DNA of 64,000 bases, taken from Adineta steineri (Eukaryota > Rotifera > Eurotatoria > Adinetida > Adinetidae). The DNA lies in assembly GCA_905250115.1 (NCBI GenBank), contig CAJNOI010000077.1, positions 264,635 to 328,634 on the forward strand, in the 5' to 3' direction. The position numbers were made by a program, and so were the translations under genes. This document shows, piece after piece, positions 1-10,658 of this stretch. Numbering within the stretch: the stretch's first letter is position 1; each line of letters starts with the position of its first letter. The notes under the pieces were generated by a model that saw nothing but the letters and a program-made list of their open reading frames with translations, was not told where the DNA came from and did not search any database.

Positions 1-111
1 TAGATGAATAAAAGAGTTGAGTGAGAGGAGAAGAGAGAGAGAGAGAAAAGAAAAAAGAAGTATGAGACTGTGAAGGAGTGCGGCTTCTTCTTCGTTCTCC
101 TTCAACACACG

Positions 112-143
<32 letters not shown>

Positions 144-1999
144 TCAAAATAAGGTTCAGATTTTACAGTGATGAACGAGCCAGTCAAGCGCAGTTCAGTT
201 ACTCTGACCAAGAAAAGAACATTAACATCGACAGAACGAATCATTTGTCCAATGATTAATACTGGTATAGCACAAGAGCGAAAAAAAATTAAGATGACGA
301 TGAAGAATAAAATTTCTCGATAGTTTTAATTTTTGTGTCATACATGTGTATCAGAACGCCTTTTTTTCTCTCTATTCGTGCATATAAGTGTTCTTAAATT
401 ATGGGCATACTATGTTGTCATAAAATTTAGTACATGTTGAATAGAGAATTAAGCTGTTATAACGTAACGATTGATGGTAGTATAATTCTATCTAGTTCTC
501 TCTTTCTTTTTCTTCTTCTTTGAATTAAAAAGTAGGTGTCAGTTAATGAAAAGAAAAAAAAAGAAGGAAGAAACTTTCGTCTACACCTAGTTTTGAAGGT
601 TATCTGTTAGATTGATTGATTTATTCATGTGTATTGAACCAATACTAATTTCAATAGTCTTTTGTTCGGATGAATATCAATTGACCTGTTTATTGTATAA
701 ATTCAATCTATTGATTGATCTCTGTTACTATTACGATCATTGACCATTTGTCTATTAAAAATGAGACACTAACGAATATATTCCATTCTCTTTCTCCACC
801 TCTCCGCCGTCTCAAAATGAATTAATGTCTTGTTAATCGATCTCGTACTGTGTAGTTCAATACATATTTGAATTATAATTAAAAAGAGAAGCAAAGGACA
901 GAACTATATACATATACATATATATATACTTAGTACAACACTTGCTTGTTCATTCAATCTAATAGACTTAACGAAAAAAGCATTGACATTTTCAGTAGAC
1001 TTGATGATAACATATCTTCCTCTTACTCTTGTTTGCATACAAAGTGTATTCATGTAAAATATATTTGTCTATGTTTGATTATTTATATAAAACAGTTAAA
1101 TAAATACAAATTGATGAGACAATTGTTTCATCTTTCGAAATTTAAATATATTTCTTCATTAAATTTTTGATAATACCATTTAAAACTAATTTACTTATAC
1201 TTTATATGTTTTCTATTGTTGATGTAACACATAATAATCCTTAGATCTAAAGGTAAATCTTTCTACTTTCTCTTAAGTCTTTATAACATATGTTTATAGT
1301 TGTAATTAATTTAAAAATGAATTACATCTTAATAGAATATCAAATTTAATATGTAGATTTTTTTTATTGTCTAGTTTTTCAATATATTGATAATCAAGAT
1401 TAGTTTCATTTTATTGTTTTAATTAAATATAAACATTGTCGATGATTATCGTTAATATATACTGTGATAAAAACTAGAGTTTTTCATTCATAAAAAAAAC
1501 AAATGAATATGTAAGACAGCGATTTAATAGAACATCTGACAATGTATTCCAATTTTAAATATATTGACAAAGAATGATTTGTTTGTAAGCTGACGATCAA
1601 TAGCGTCTATCTATGGTAATTATTGCATCTTTTATATTAAAATTTCTTTGTATGTCTGTTGTTCAAATACAAATTTATTTGAACTATCAATTTAGTAATA
1701 GTGTATATATATATATTTGATGTAACCGAGAACGAAATATTTCAGATAGATAACAGTAGCGCTATTTATTCATTGGTTTCGTAGGTATTACACGTTAGCT
1801 ACAGTTTATTCGATCAAAATAAGAGAAAAGGGAGGACAAAGACGTGTCATATATTTATTCCAGGTTCTTTGATGTGTTACATATTTACATTAATGTTTTT
1901 ATATCAATAAATGAATAATATAAACAAACGTGTTTTTATTACAAAAAATTGTTTATTTTAGATCCAGATTGAAAACAGTTCGATTGAAGTGATTCAATC
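1..1999. other. Intergenic, no gene seen
   Basis: AT-rich sequence without a convincing coding exon. It holds a TA microsatellite near 114-141 and purine- or pyrimidine-rich runs. The only long open frame (946-1170) is AT-driven and has no recognisable protein. A 3' splice-site-like tract ending in TTTAG at about 1960 lies 39 bases before the peroxiredoxin start and may mark the mature 5' end of that mRNA. Confidence 0.6.
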
Positions 2000-3081
2000 A
2001 TGTCATTTATTACTTTCGTATTTTTACTATGTATCAGTAGTCCATTAGTTTTATGTAAAAAACAAGAACAGACATGTGTTGAACCGTTGGATGGTGTTGC
2101 AGCTTATCCTTGTGAAAGTCGTCGAAGTCGAGAACCACTTAGTTTACAATATAACAAAGCTCAAAGTTTGTTATTATTTATTTTATTTGACTAATATATA
2201 AATATGTTGTTATATCTATTTAGTTAGTAAACCAGCACCCTCATTCGAAGGTCTCGCTGTAATCAACGGTGAAGTTAAAGAGATTAGTTTAAGTGACTTC
2301 AAAGGCAAATATCTTGTACTTGTCTTCTATCCATTAGATTTGTAAGTCTAATAAGTAAATAAAAATTTGAACTAGTAATATTCAAAATTTATTCTAGTAC
2401 ATTTGTATGTCCCACCGAAATTATTGCTTTTTCTGATCGTATCCAAGAATTTAAAAATATTAATACCGAAGGTATAATTATTCATTCTTTTTTGAAATAA
2501 AATAATTTTTTTTGAAATAAATGTTTAGTTGTTGCAATCTCTGTTGATTCACAATTTACTCATTTAGGTATGAAATAAATTTTTTTGTTTTCTAATTAGA
2601 AATATGTTATCATTTAGCATGGATCAATACACCTCGTGAACAAGGTGGTCTTGGTAAAATTCAAATTCCACTCTTATCTGATTTAACACATCAAATTTCA
2701 AAAGATTATGGTGTATATTTACAAGATGTTGGTCATGCATTAAGGTATAAAATAAAAGTTTGTTTTAAATCTATTTGTATATATATATATACTTTTAGAG
2801 GATTATTTATTATTGATGGTCAAGGTGTTCTTCGTCAAATCACAATGAACGATTTACCTGTCGGACGATCAACAGATGAAACACTTCGACTTCTTCAAGC
2901 ATTTCAATATACTGATAAACATGGCGAAGGTAAAAAGAAAGAAAAATAATTAGATTTATTAATAAGATTCTTTTTTATTTTAGTATGTCCTGCTGGTTGG
3001 CATCCCGGTGCTGATACAATTATTCCAAATCCAGACGAAAAATTGAAATATTTCAGTAGAACTTATGAAAAAAAGAATTAA
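2000..3081 (+). CDS. PRDX4: Secreted/ER typical 2-Cys peroxiredoxin (PRDX4-like)
   Basis: Thiol peroxidase that reduces H2O2 and is recycled by disulfide exchange. Seven exons (2000-2165, 2224-2341, 2398-2471, 2529-2567, 2618-2744, 2799-2929, 2984-3081) join in frame to 250 aa. The first 19 residues form a hydrophobic signal peptide, placing it in the ER or outside the cell, as for PRDX4. The peroxidatic Cys is about residue 99 in FTFVCPTE; the resolving Cys is about 220 in EVCPAGW. GGLG (exon 5) and YF (LKYFSRTYE at the C-terminus), the pair typical of over-oxidation-sensitive eukaryotic 2-Cys enzymes, are both present. The [14 protein letters not shown] start of the fold matches PRDX4. Introns are 49-58 bases. 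A 3' splice-like site at 1960 precedes the ATG. Length and motifs are complete, so an active enzyme is expected. Confidence 0.95.
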
Positions 3082-3663
3082 ATAACAACTAGTTATTTTA
3101 TTTCTTCCTTTTATTGGTGATAAACACTGATTGTCAAGTGTTTCATATATTTACAATCAGTAGAGAGATTCTTTGTCGTTTTTTTTCTCTTTCTTTTTAT
3201 GTTTTCAAGGTATTTTAGTTGTTATAGAGATAGCAATAAAAAACAACTATTTTGTCTTTGTGTTGTTCTATTTAATGGAATCTTTTTCTTTAGGTAATCA
3301 CACTAAAAGCAGCAAGATATATATTTTTTGAATTATTAAAGTCAGATAATCAAGTACAGAAATACATAAAACGAAAATATGAACAAAAACATACAGAATG
3401 TAGCATAATATTTGTTTTTCTTCTTCGAAGTTAAAATCTGCTATTCAAATGTAATATTTTATATTGCGATTATTCATCGAAAAATTTAAAATCTGAAATT
3501 ATTCTATTAAAATACATATTTTTTTCATATTACAAATAACTGATGTTGTTTTGTTAAAGAAACATATTTTCTATAAAAGAGTAAAATATTGTTTGCTTGT
3601 CAAGTTTATTTATTCAATTCAATACGTATTTAAATAATTTAATGAAAAAGAAAAGGGAGGAGT
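3082..3663. other. Convergent intergenic stretch
   Basis: Gap between the convergent peroxiredoxin (+) and 170-aa (-) genes. An AATAAA-type signal at about 3235 probably ends the peroxiredoxin mRNA. Nothing else is recognisable. Confidence 0.5.
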
Positions 3664-4312
3664 TTAAGTTGCAGCAAGTGATCGAAGAACAGGATCGGCA
3701 TTAGGATTATTTCCGAATTCTGTAACGAATGGACTTAATTTATTAAAACGTTGTGAAACCATAGTTTGATCTTGATTTGCAATTCGATCTAAAAGTAATC
3801 GATAGCCAGGTGCTTTATTAACTCGAATTGTTCGTTTCGGTTCAGAACGTGGTGTAGAAGCTTGACCAACTAGAAAGAAAATACGTATACATGTAAAACA
3901 TTATATTAAATTATAAACTTACATCGTTCTTCAAAAATACGAGTTACATAACGTGAATCCGGTTGTTTCATTCGGAGAGACTGATAACGGCGAAGTTCAA
4001 GTGCATTATATGATAAAATACGATTATCCAATTCGCTAGGAAGAGTTTTATGCATACCACCTTCATATCGATACATTGGATCATTATTAACACGATATGA
4101 TTCAAGTGATGGTGTTGATAAAATGAAATCACCTAAATAGAAATAAATAATAACAATTAATTTATATATTTGCTCACTTTCTGACTCAAAAAAAAAAATA
4201 AATGTTTTTTATTACCTTTCGAGTTGTAGTGAAAGCCGGTATATGGTTTGATAGTCTTGGCATCGATACTTTTCGAATGTAGTATCGTTCTTAAAGCATG
4301 CAAATCCGCCAT
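3664..4312 (-). CDS. Uncharacterised 170-aa protein
   Basis: Three exons on the minus strand (4312-4216, 4132-3923, 3869-3664) join in frame to 170 aa. The start is the first ATG (MADLHALRTIL) and the stop is at 3664-3666. The product is basic and soluble, with no signal peptide or membrane segment. It is rich in Arg, Tyr, Asn and Pro, with short motifs such as YTGFHYNSKGDF and NNDPMYRYEGGMHKTLP spaced like those of small filament- or microtubule-binding proteins. I do not recognise the family. The clean splice sites, even codon use and continuous frame support a real gene. A ciliary microtubule inner protein is one possibility, but this rests only on general composition. Confidence 0.8.
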
Positions 4313-6403
4313 TTTGTTCTATGATAATTCTTTTTGCCTTTTTGTGTCTCTATAAATATTTTTGTGACTGCACAAGCGTGTGTGTACTTTGTTGATGAAA
4401 TCAGATCTCAACACTTATTATTGAGGTGTTTGCCGACAAGATTTATTTCTATTCTTCAAACTGAGAAATAAGGCACGAGTAAAAAGAAAAGAAAAGAAAG
4501 AAAAAATAAATTTTAAACTGATTGTTACAAAAAATTGATCAACATCTCTATGTGAATATATGTGTATGTGTCGTCGGTTGCCGAGCACCACCACATCTCA
4601 CATAGTTTATAGTTGAGAATAAAGAAATATAGAAATTGTCATAGACATTTGTTTAATACCAAAATAATTACATATCTAAATACAATTCATCATCCAATAA
4701 CTCTAAACATTCTTTTTTTTTGATAAATATACAAAAACAAATTCTTGACAAAAGTTTATTTGTATCAAATGAAAATATTGATCTATGTTGTCGAAGAACT
4801 CACTTCGATTTGTATAATGTATTTTTGAATAGAATAACATTTTTATGAATTGTTTTTTTTAGTCTCATAAAGAAAAACTTCTATGTATTCAAATATTATT
4901 TCATTCAGTTTTAATCGTTAAATAGTTATTTTAAACTTTATCAAAATGATAATACAGACAATATCAGTGAAATGATAACATAATCGTTATTGAGAATATT
5001 TTTAATGACTTATTCTATATTCTCATTAGTTTTATACATTTTCTTGTATTCTGCTTAACAAAACATCATTTACATTTTGTATAGGTGTAAGATTAACAAT
5101 GCAAATCGAATCTATGATTAGAGGTCATTCAAGACATAATCGATTATAATAAGTTTCACAAGAATACGATACTTTACGTGCCAAATCAAATACTTATAGA
5201 AATGTATCGGCTCATATAAGCAAAGTATTCAGTGAAATATTACACGATTATATCAAGATGATTTTTATAATGTAGCATGCTGTGATGAAGTTCAATTTCA
5301 AAAGGTCTTTTTAAAGTTTAGTTATTGTTTACGTAATATGTCTTAACATAAAGTGGACTTATTCCAAAATCACCAACGGACATTGTAAAGTTCAATCATC
5401 TTACACGACCTGTATACTGATAGAATGTACCGAATCAATAATGTTTAATTCACATGCATCATTAGAAACTATTCTGAAGTGGTCACTTTATTTTATAAGT
5501 GAAAAATGAAATAAAATAATTCTTTTTTTGAAAGAATTAATGATGTTTGATGTACTGAAGATTTTCTTACCATTCTTTTAATTGCTTATGATAAATCAGA
5601 ATATTAACTTCACCTAGTTGATATTGATAATGTTTCATTTACTTCATAACTACATGTATATCTATACAGAAATCATAGTTTTCTTACCATGAGCGAATAA
5701 ATGAATAATAATAGGTAATGAAGTTACACTATTTTGATTAGTAATGAGATAGTATTTGTTGAATCGAATAATTTGATTGAAGACTTATTGCTCCAAAATT
5801 GATAGAACAAATATCGATATATTATTCTCTTTCTCATAGAGAAAAGTCCAGTAAACATAAATTGTCTGCTTGTGTATCCGCAGGGTCAAAAAAACATCGA
5901 AAATTAATTTTTCAGTAAATGTGAAGAGGATGCATTTCAACGAGAAGGAGCGTTACTTGTATCTTATTCGTTATTATATATATATTTTCTTTTATAAACA
6001 CCTTATGATAAGCTACGAATAAATTTGTTTTGTCATTGCTAATAGTATGCATGTATATTCTTCATTATTTTTTTTACATCTTATTTTGTTAAATTCAATT
6101 ATGAATAGAAAATCCCTGAACTTTTCGACTAGTGAATATTTAAAATGTCATTATAAACCAAACAATGTAAGAAAAGAAGAATAACATTTTTGTCATTCGT
6201 TCTTTCTTTTCTCGATAAACTCGTTCATTCATTATACAACAAATTTTAAATGCATAGATCTTTTAAACACGTGCAAAGTGAGATACGAAGGACAATGAAT
6301 CGAATGAGGAAATCGAAATAGTAAGGATTAAGAAAGGCAAATTGCATAGTAAGTACAAAAGTAAAAAAAAATCATTTATAATCTACTTGTATCGTAGGTA
6401 ATA
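4313..6403. other. Intergenic with a short dispersed repeat
   Basis: About 2.1 kb without a coding exon. The segment 5824-5965 is a shortened copy of a repeat also found at 17365-17850 (annotated separately). The rest is AT-rich with no motif I can name. The upstream regions of the minus-strand 170-aa gene and of LHFPL must lie here. Confidence 0.5.
5824..5965. repeat. Internally deleted copy of a dispersed repeat
   Basis: The left half (through GTCCGCAGGGTCAAAA-like sequence near 5880) matches 17365-17455. The right half (TTTTTCAGTAAAT, then GAGCGTTACTT near 5950) matches 17770-17850. The copy at 17 kb has about 300 extra bases between these blocks, so this one looks like a deletion derivative. 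I see no coding capacity or clear terminal repeats, so the class is unknown. Confidence 0.6.
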
Positions 6404-7102
6404 ATGATAATTCAACAAAATTCAAGTCCATCATTTAAATGGATATGGAGAATTGTTGGTTTTGTTTGGGCATTTCTGACAGGTTGTTTCGCTATTATTA
6501 ATATATTTGTATTTGTACAACCACAATGGATTGGTGATACTTTAGCAAGTCCTCGGGCAGGTCATTTTGGTTTATATTCTTATTGTGTAAGTACAATAAG
6601 TGATTATGATTTTGATTGTCAAGGAACATGGACTAATTTTGGAACAATTCTTAATGCACCATTTGCTGTTGCTACATTTTTTGTTGGATTTTCAGCATTA
6701 CTTATTCTCATATGTCTTGGATTATTTATACTTTTCTTATTTATCAATGCTCGATTGGTTTATTTTATTTGTGCATTAATACAAATTATTTGTGCAATTT
6801 GTTTACTTATTGCTCTTATTATATATCCATCCGGTTTTGATAATGAAATAATTCGATCTGTATGTGGATCTAATGTTAATGATTTTTATATAGATACATG
6901 TCAAGTTCGATGGGCATATATATTAGCTATAATTGCATTTTTTAATATATTAATACTTGCAATTCTTGCATTTTTACTTGGTATGAAACAACCAAATATT
7001 GAAATTGGAAAAGAAGCTATCAATCCAAAATATGTTGCGTCTAAATATGGTGAACTCAATGAAGCATTTGAAGATCGAACATATTCTGAAAAACGACGTT
7101 GA
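6404..7102 (+). CDS. LHFPL-family four-pass membrane protein (LHFPL3/4/5-like)
   Basis: Uninterrupted 232-aa reading frame. The family is claudin-like: LHFPL5 belongs to the hair-cell mechanotransduction complex and LHFPL4 to GABA-A receptor assembly. Membrane segments lie near residues 12-36, 88-116, 118-142 and 166-192. The first extracellular loop carries the family signature QPQWIGD, then GHFGLYSYC. A later stretch, TCQVRWAYILAIIAFFN, closely resembles LHFPL3/4 (SVRWAYILAIIG). The C-tail is hydrophilic (YGELNEAFEDRTYSEKRR). The ATG lies six bases after a 3' splice-like site (TATCGTAG at about 6397), so the mRNA may be trans-spliced or have a noncoding first exon. Which paralogue it equals cannot be decided by eye. 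Confidence 0.9.
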   Translation: MIIQQNSSPSFKWIWRIVGFVWAFLTGCFAIINIFVFVQPQWIGDTLASPRAGHFGLYSYCVSTISDYDFDCQGTWTNFGTILNAPFAVATFFVGFSALLILICLGLFILFLFINARLVYFICALIQIICAICLLIALIIYPSGFDNEIIRSVCGSNVNDFYIDTCQVRWAYILAIIAFFNILILAILAFLLGMKQPNIEIGKEAINPKYVASKYGELNEAFEDRTYSEKRR

Positions 7103-8072
7103 CTCAATTATATCTATCAAGATTTTCTTTTCCCCCATTCATATAGATTGTACATTCTTAAAATAATAAATGTTCGTAGAATGCCAAGATAAATATTTGA
7201 AAGTATATCAGTTTGTACGAGTGTTACGCGAATTGTTTCCTATAGAGCTATAGGAAAACAAAGTTTTATTATTATTTTAAAGGTCATGCAGAAATGTATA
7301 TACTATCATGGTCTTCGTTATTTAAAGCTGATCTATATTTATACTAGACTGTTTTGATACAGATCCGATGGAGAATTTACATCGTTTGCTGATTAAATTT
7401 GTGTTAAAACTTGACAGATATAATGAAACGTACAGATTACCGATAATTAGAAAGTTTTTTGGTACATTTCAGAGTACGCTTTGCTCAATAGTGTATCAAG
7501 TAACTCTGAAAATCATGACAAAAAACTGTTGTGTTTATCATAGATGTAATTATCTATGTCAAACTTAATGTGAAGAGACCGTTAATGGTATATTATAGCT
7601 TAAGAAGTATTTATAAAATATCTTGACATGCTTTAGTGCTTAAAAGTTTCTACGAATGAAGAATTATCAGAATATTTTGAATCTAATAAATTCCAATTAG
7701 ACATAAAAGTCAAGTGTAAGCTAACCCATCATAAGATTATGACATTCATATATATATGAAACTTCCCTGGAAATATAAAGAACAAGATTCAAGCTCTAAA
7801 ATTATGGGTTTTACATGATTCCATTTGAAATTTGGTAACTTGATATTAACCTCTATAATACAACAAAATTGCGATGCATCAACATCTATTTAGATAGAAG
7901 TATTTTCTTTCATCAAAATGAACTAATTTGTTTCACTAATTAGATAAATTGAGTAGAAAAAGCTTCATTTCATCATTAATTAGTCAAACGAAGATGATTT
8001 ATATATATATATATCTATATGAACGTTATTGTCAATAACGGCATCATTAATTAATCTTTTCGTTTCGTCATC
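7103..8072. other. Intergenic, no gene seen
   Basis: An AATAAA near 7163 probably ends the LHFPL mRNA. The 66-codon frame at 7368-7568 has no recognisable features and is not called. The remainder is AT-rich with a short TA run near 8001-8013. Confidence 0.5.
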
Positions 8073-8488
8073 ATGCATCTATTTGATAAATTACGAGCAA
8101 GTTTACGACGAAAACCAAATGTATGTATATTCATGTTTCTTTGTCTTATTAAACTTTTATTTGTTTTTTTTTATATTAGAAAATAGAATTAACATTATCT
8201 GAACAAATTGAAAATTTATTTAATCAATCTCATAGATTAGTGCATGATCATCGTTTACAATTACTTCGTTTAGTTTATGAACGTCGATTACAGCAGTTTC
8301 ATGCATTAAATGTCCCCGTCAATGATTCAAAACGTCTTGAATTTGAACGATCGATATTAAACAGTCTTCTTGCCATAACATCAAATTTACCTCCGAAATC
8401 ACATTCAGTATTTCGACGTTCATCAACTTTCTACAAATCAATGCCACTAGCGACATCTGTACATATATCAAAAAACAAAAATCTATGA
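8073..8488 (+). CDS. Uncharacterised small basic helical protein (118 aa)
   Basis: Two exons (8073-8120 and 8180-8488) join in phase 0 to 118 aa. The N-terminus is strongly basic (MHLFDKLRASLRRKPN). It is followed by a charged, probably alpha-helical stretch (residues 20-75, LSEQIENLFNQSHRL then RLVYERRLQQF) and a Ser/Lys-rich tail. There is no signal peptide or membrane segment. An AATAAA signal directly overlaps the stop (about 8490), giving a very short 3' UTR. I do not recognise a family. The basic, Arg-rich start could be a mitochondrial presequence or a nucleic-acid-binding patch. Confidence 0.65.
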
Positions 8489-9201
8489 CAATAAAAACGA
8501 ATTATTTTTCTAATAATAAGCATTTTTAGTTAAATAAAAGATTTATTGTAATATACTCAAATATATTCTATCGCTATGTATTGATTGGTTATTTCAAATC
8601 TATTACCTAAAGCTGACACAGAGAAATGAAAAAGACTCTTCGTTGAACAAATAAACTCAGCGATTAAATAAACTTTATTGACTATTTTTGAATCGAATAG
8701 TTGATTCATACAGTTTTAGAGTAAACACGTAAACATATTCTTTCTTTTTTTAAATCTTTACTACATCTATTATTAACATAATAATCGAAAAAATCATTAA
8801 TATTCCTGTTAAATCATATTTATGATATTCACTAACCTCATTTTTGTTTGTTTCTTATTTTATCTAACTTCATTATAATTGCAATTTTGATATTCACTTA
8901 CTCTTCAAGTATAGATCAATTTATTTGCGGTTAATGTAGTAGAAAATTAGAATTTATTCTATTCAGAATAGAAAAAAACTCTTTAAATTTTTTATTTATT
9001 TACTTAGAAAAATAAGAACGCAATTGTAAGAATAGATTTTTTTAACTTTGTCTTTTCCGTATAAAATAACATATCTTTTAACCAATTATGTCCTTTATGA
9101 ACATCTATTTAAAATATTCAGTTCTCTTAAGATTATTCTTTTCTATATAATTAAAATTATTTCATATGTCATTTGCAGATCTTATAATTCTTGAGAAGAG
9201 A
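8489..9201. other. Intergenic, no gene seen
   Basis: AT-rich spacer. Its last part holds a 3' splice-like site (CATTTGCAG, about 9178) just before the next small gene. Confidence 0.45.
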
Positions 9202-9393
9202 ATGGCTACATCACAACGGCAACAACGTAGATCTGATACAAAACAATCGTCAACCAAAGCTGAGAAAGCAAAATCGAATAGTAATTCAAATATTTTAATA
9301 TTAGGTATAGCATTTGCTGCACTAATCCTATATGTCTTATATCAATCGATTAGTGTTTATAATAAAGATCGCATGTACAATGACTTTGACTAA
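9202..9393 (+). CDS. Small tail-anchored membrane protein (63 aa)
   Basis: Starting at the ATG at 9202, the product is 63 aa: a charged N-terminal half (MATSQRQQRRSDTKQ, then a Lys/Ser/Asn-rich run) and one membrane helix (about residues 34-52, ILILGIAFAALILYVLYQS), followed by a short polar end. An in-frame ATG at 9166 would add 12 residues, but a 3' splice site at 9178 falls between the two, so 9202 is preferred. The layout resembles ER-resident RAMP4/SERP or SMIM microproteins, but I see no decisive sequence match. AATAAA near 9492 could be its polyadenylation signal. Confidence 0.6.
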   Translation: MATSQRQQRRSDTKQSSTKAEKAKSNSNSNILILGIAFAALILYVLYQSISVYNKDRMYNDFD

Positions 9394-10658
9394 AAATAAT
9401 ATTTTATTCGGCTGAATCTCGCTTAACTCATATAGCAAAATTTTGCTCTTATTGCTTTTGGTGATATATAACATTTTCTTTTTTTTGTGAAATAAATAAA
9501 TATCTTTGTTGTTGTCGTTGTAGTGTTTACCTATTTAATTTTTCTTAAATATGTTTCAAAAAAATTGCGATGAAAACAAAAATTTGATCATGTTATTTAA
9601 TCAACAAAGACAAGCGAATTAAGATTTTTGAAAAGAGAAATATTTTCATAGATCATACGATTTTAGGATCTAATTAGATTTCTATTCTAATATTTTACAA
9701 AGGTACATGGCTTTAAAATGCTAAATTAACAATAATTTCCTGTTCATGTTAAATAAACTACAAATATTCGTTTGTTTCAGATTAATCAAAATTCAAGTGT
9801 GATTATATATACTCATATAAAATATGTTCATTTTGTTTCATGCTACAAAGAATGAGATTTATCAATAAATTGAACGATTCAGATATTCTCAAGAGAGTAG
9901 AAGTAACTCGCTGTTAAATACTTCTCAAGTTATGATATATACAAAATAAACAATTCATGTATACAATGGGGTATGGTTGCTACAAGAATATCTACTTATC
10001 AATCACATTCAATATATTCTTATACTACCGTCTTATTTGTGTATTCTTTATTCCTCAAGTTGAATCGCTCATATAGTGGTAGCCTTGAATTAAAAAATAC
10101 GTACGTTTCTTTTTGTTTATGAAACCCATGAGAACGAAGAAAAAAATGTGTCAAGATCGAGCAATATTCAATTAATGAAGCTTGAATGTTAAACGACCTG
10201 TATCGTATTCATTCTTTTTTTTTCCTCATTTCTTGATTTATTACTCTACAACTAAATATCATATTAACGCCAACATGTGTTGTATTCATCTGATAAAAAT
10301 GCTCTTCAGACATAATAGAGCATTGACGAGAAGAAAAATTAGAAATTTGATAAATGAATGATTCATCTAAACAAATAATCAAGTGTCTTTTTCTAGAATT
10401 GTTTACGTCTGTTCCTGTGAAAAAAGTATGTATGCAACTTTTTTTTTCTTTAGAGACACAAAAAGAAAAAACATCGATAAAAATGTTTATCTTTATATCA
10501 GAGTTCACATAATATCCCAACTAAAGATATTTTATAACAATTATCTATCATTAGAATTCATATATTTTTTTCAACAATTATTTTCTCTAATTTCTAGATA
10601 GAAAATTGTTGTTTGTAATACATAGATATTTTATCATACGTTGGTGAAGAACACGGGT
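9394..10658. other. Intergenic, no gene seen
   Basis: AT-rich spacer before the SETDB1-like gene. The two overlapping frames near 10209-10601 lie on opposite strands, are low in complexity and have no protein features, so they are not called. Confidence 0.5.

Noticed and set aside
7368-7568. 66-codon open frame after LHFPL
   Set aside because: No domain, odd composition, no splice partners, and sits in AT-rich spacer.
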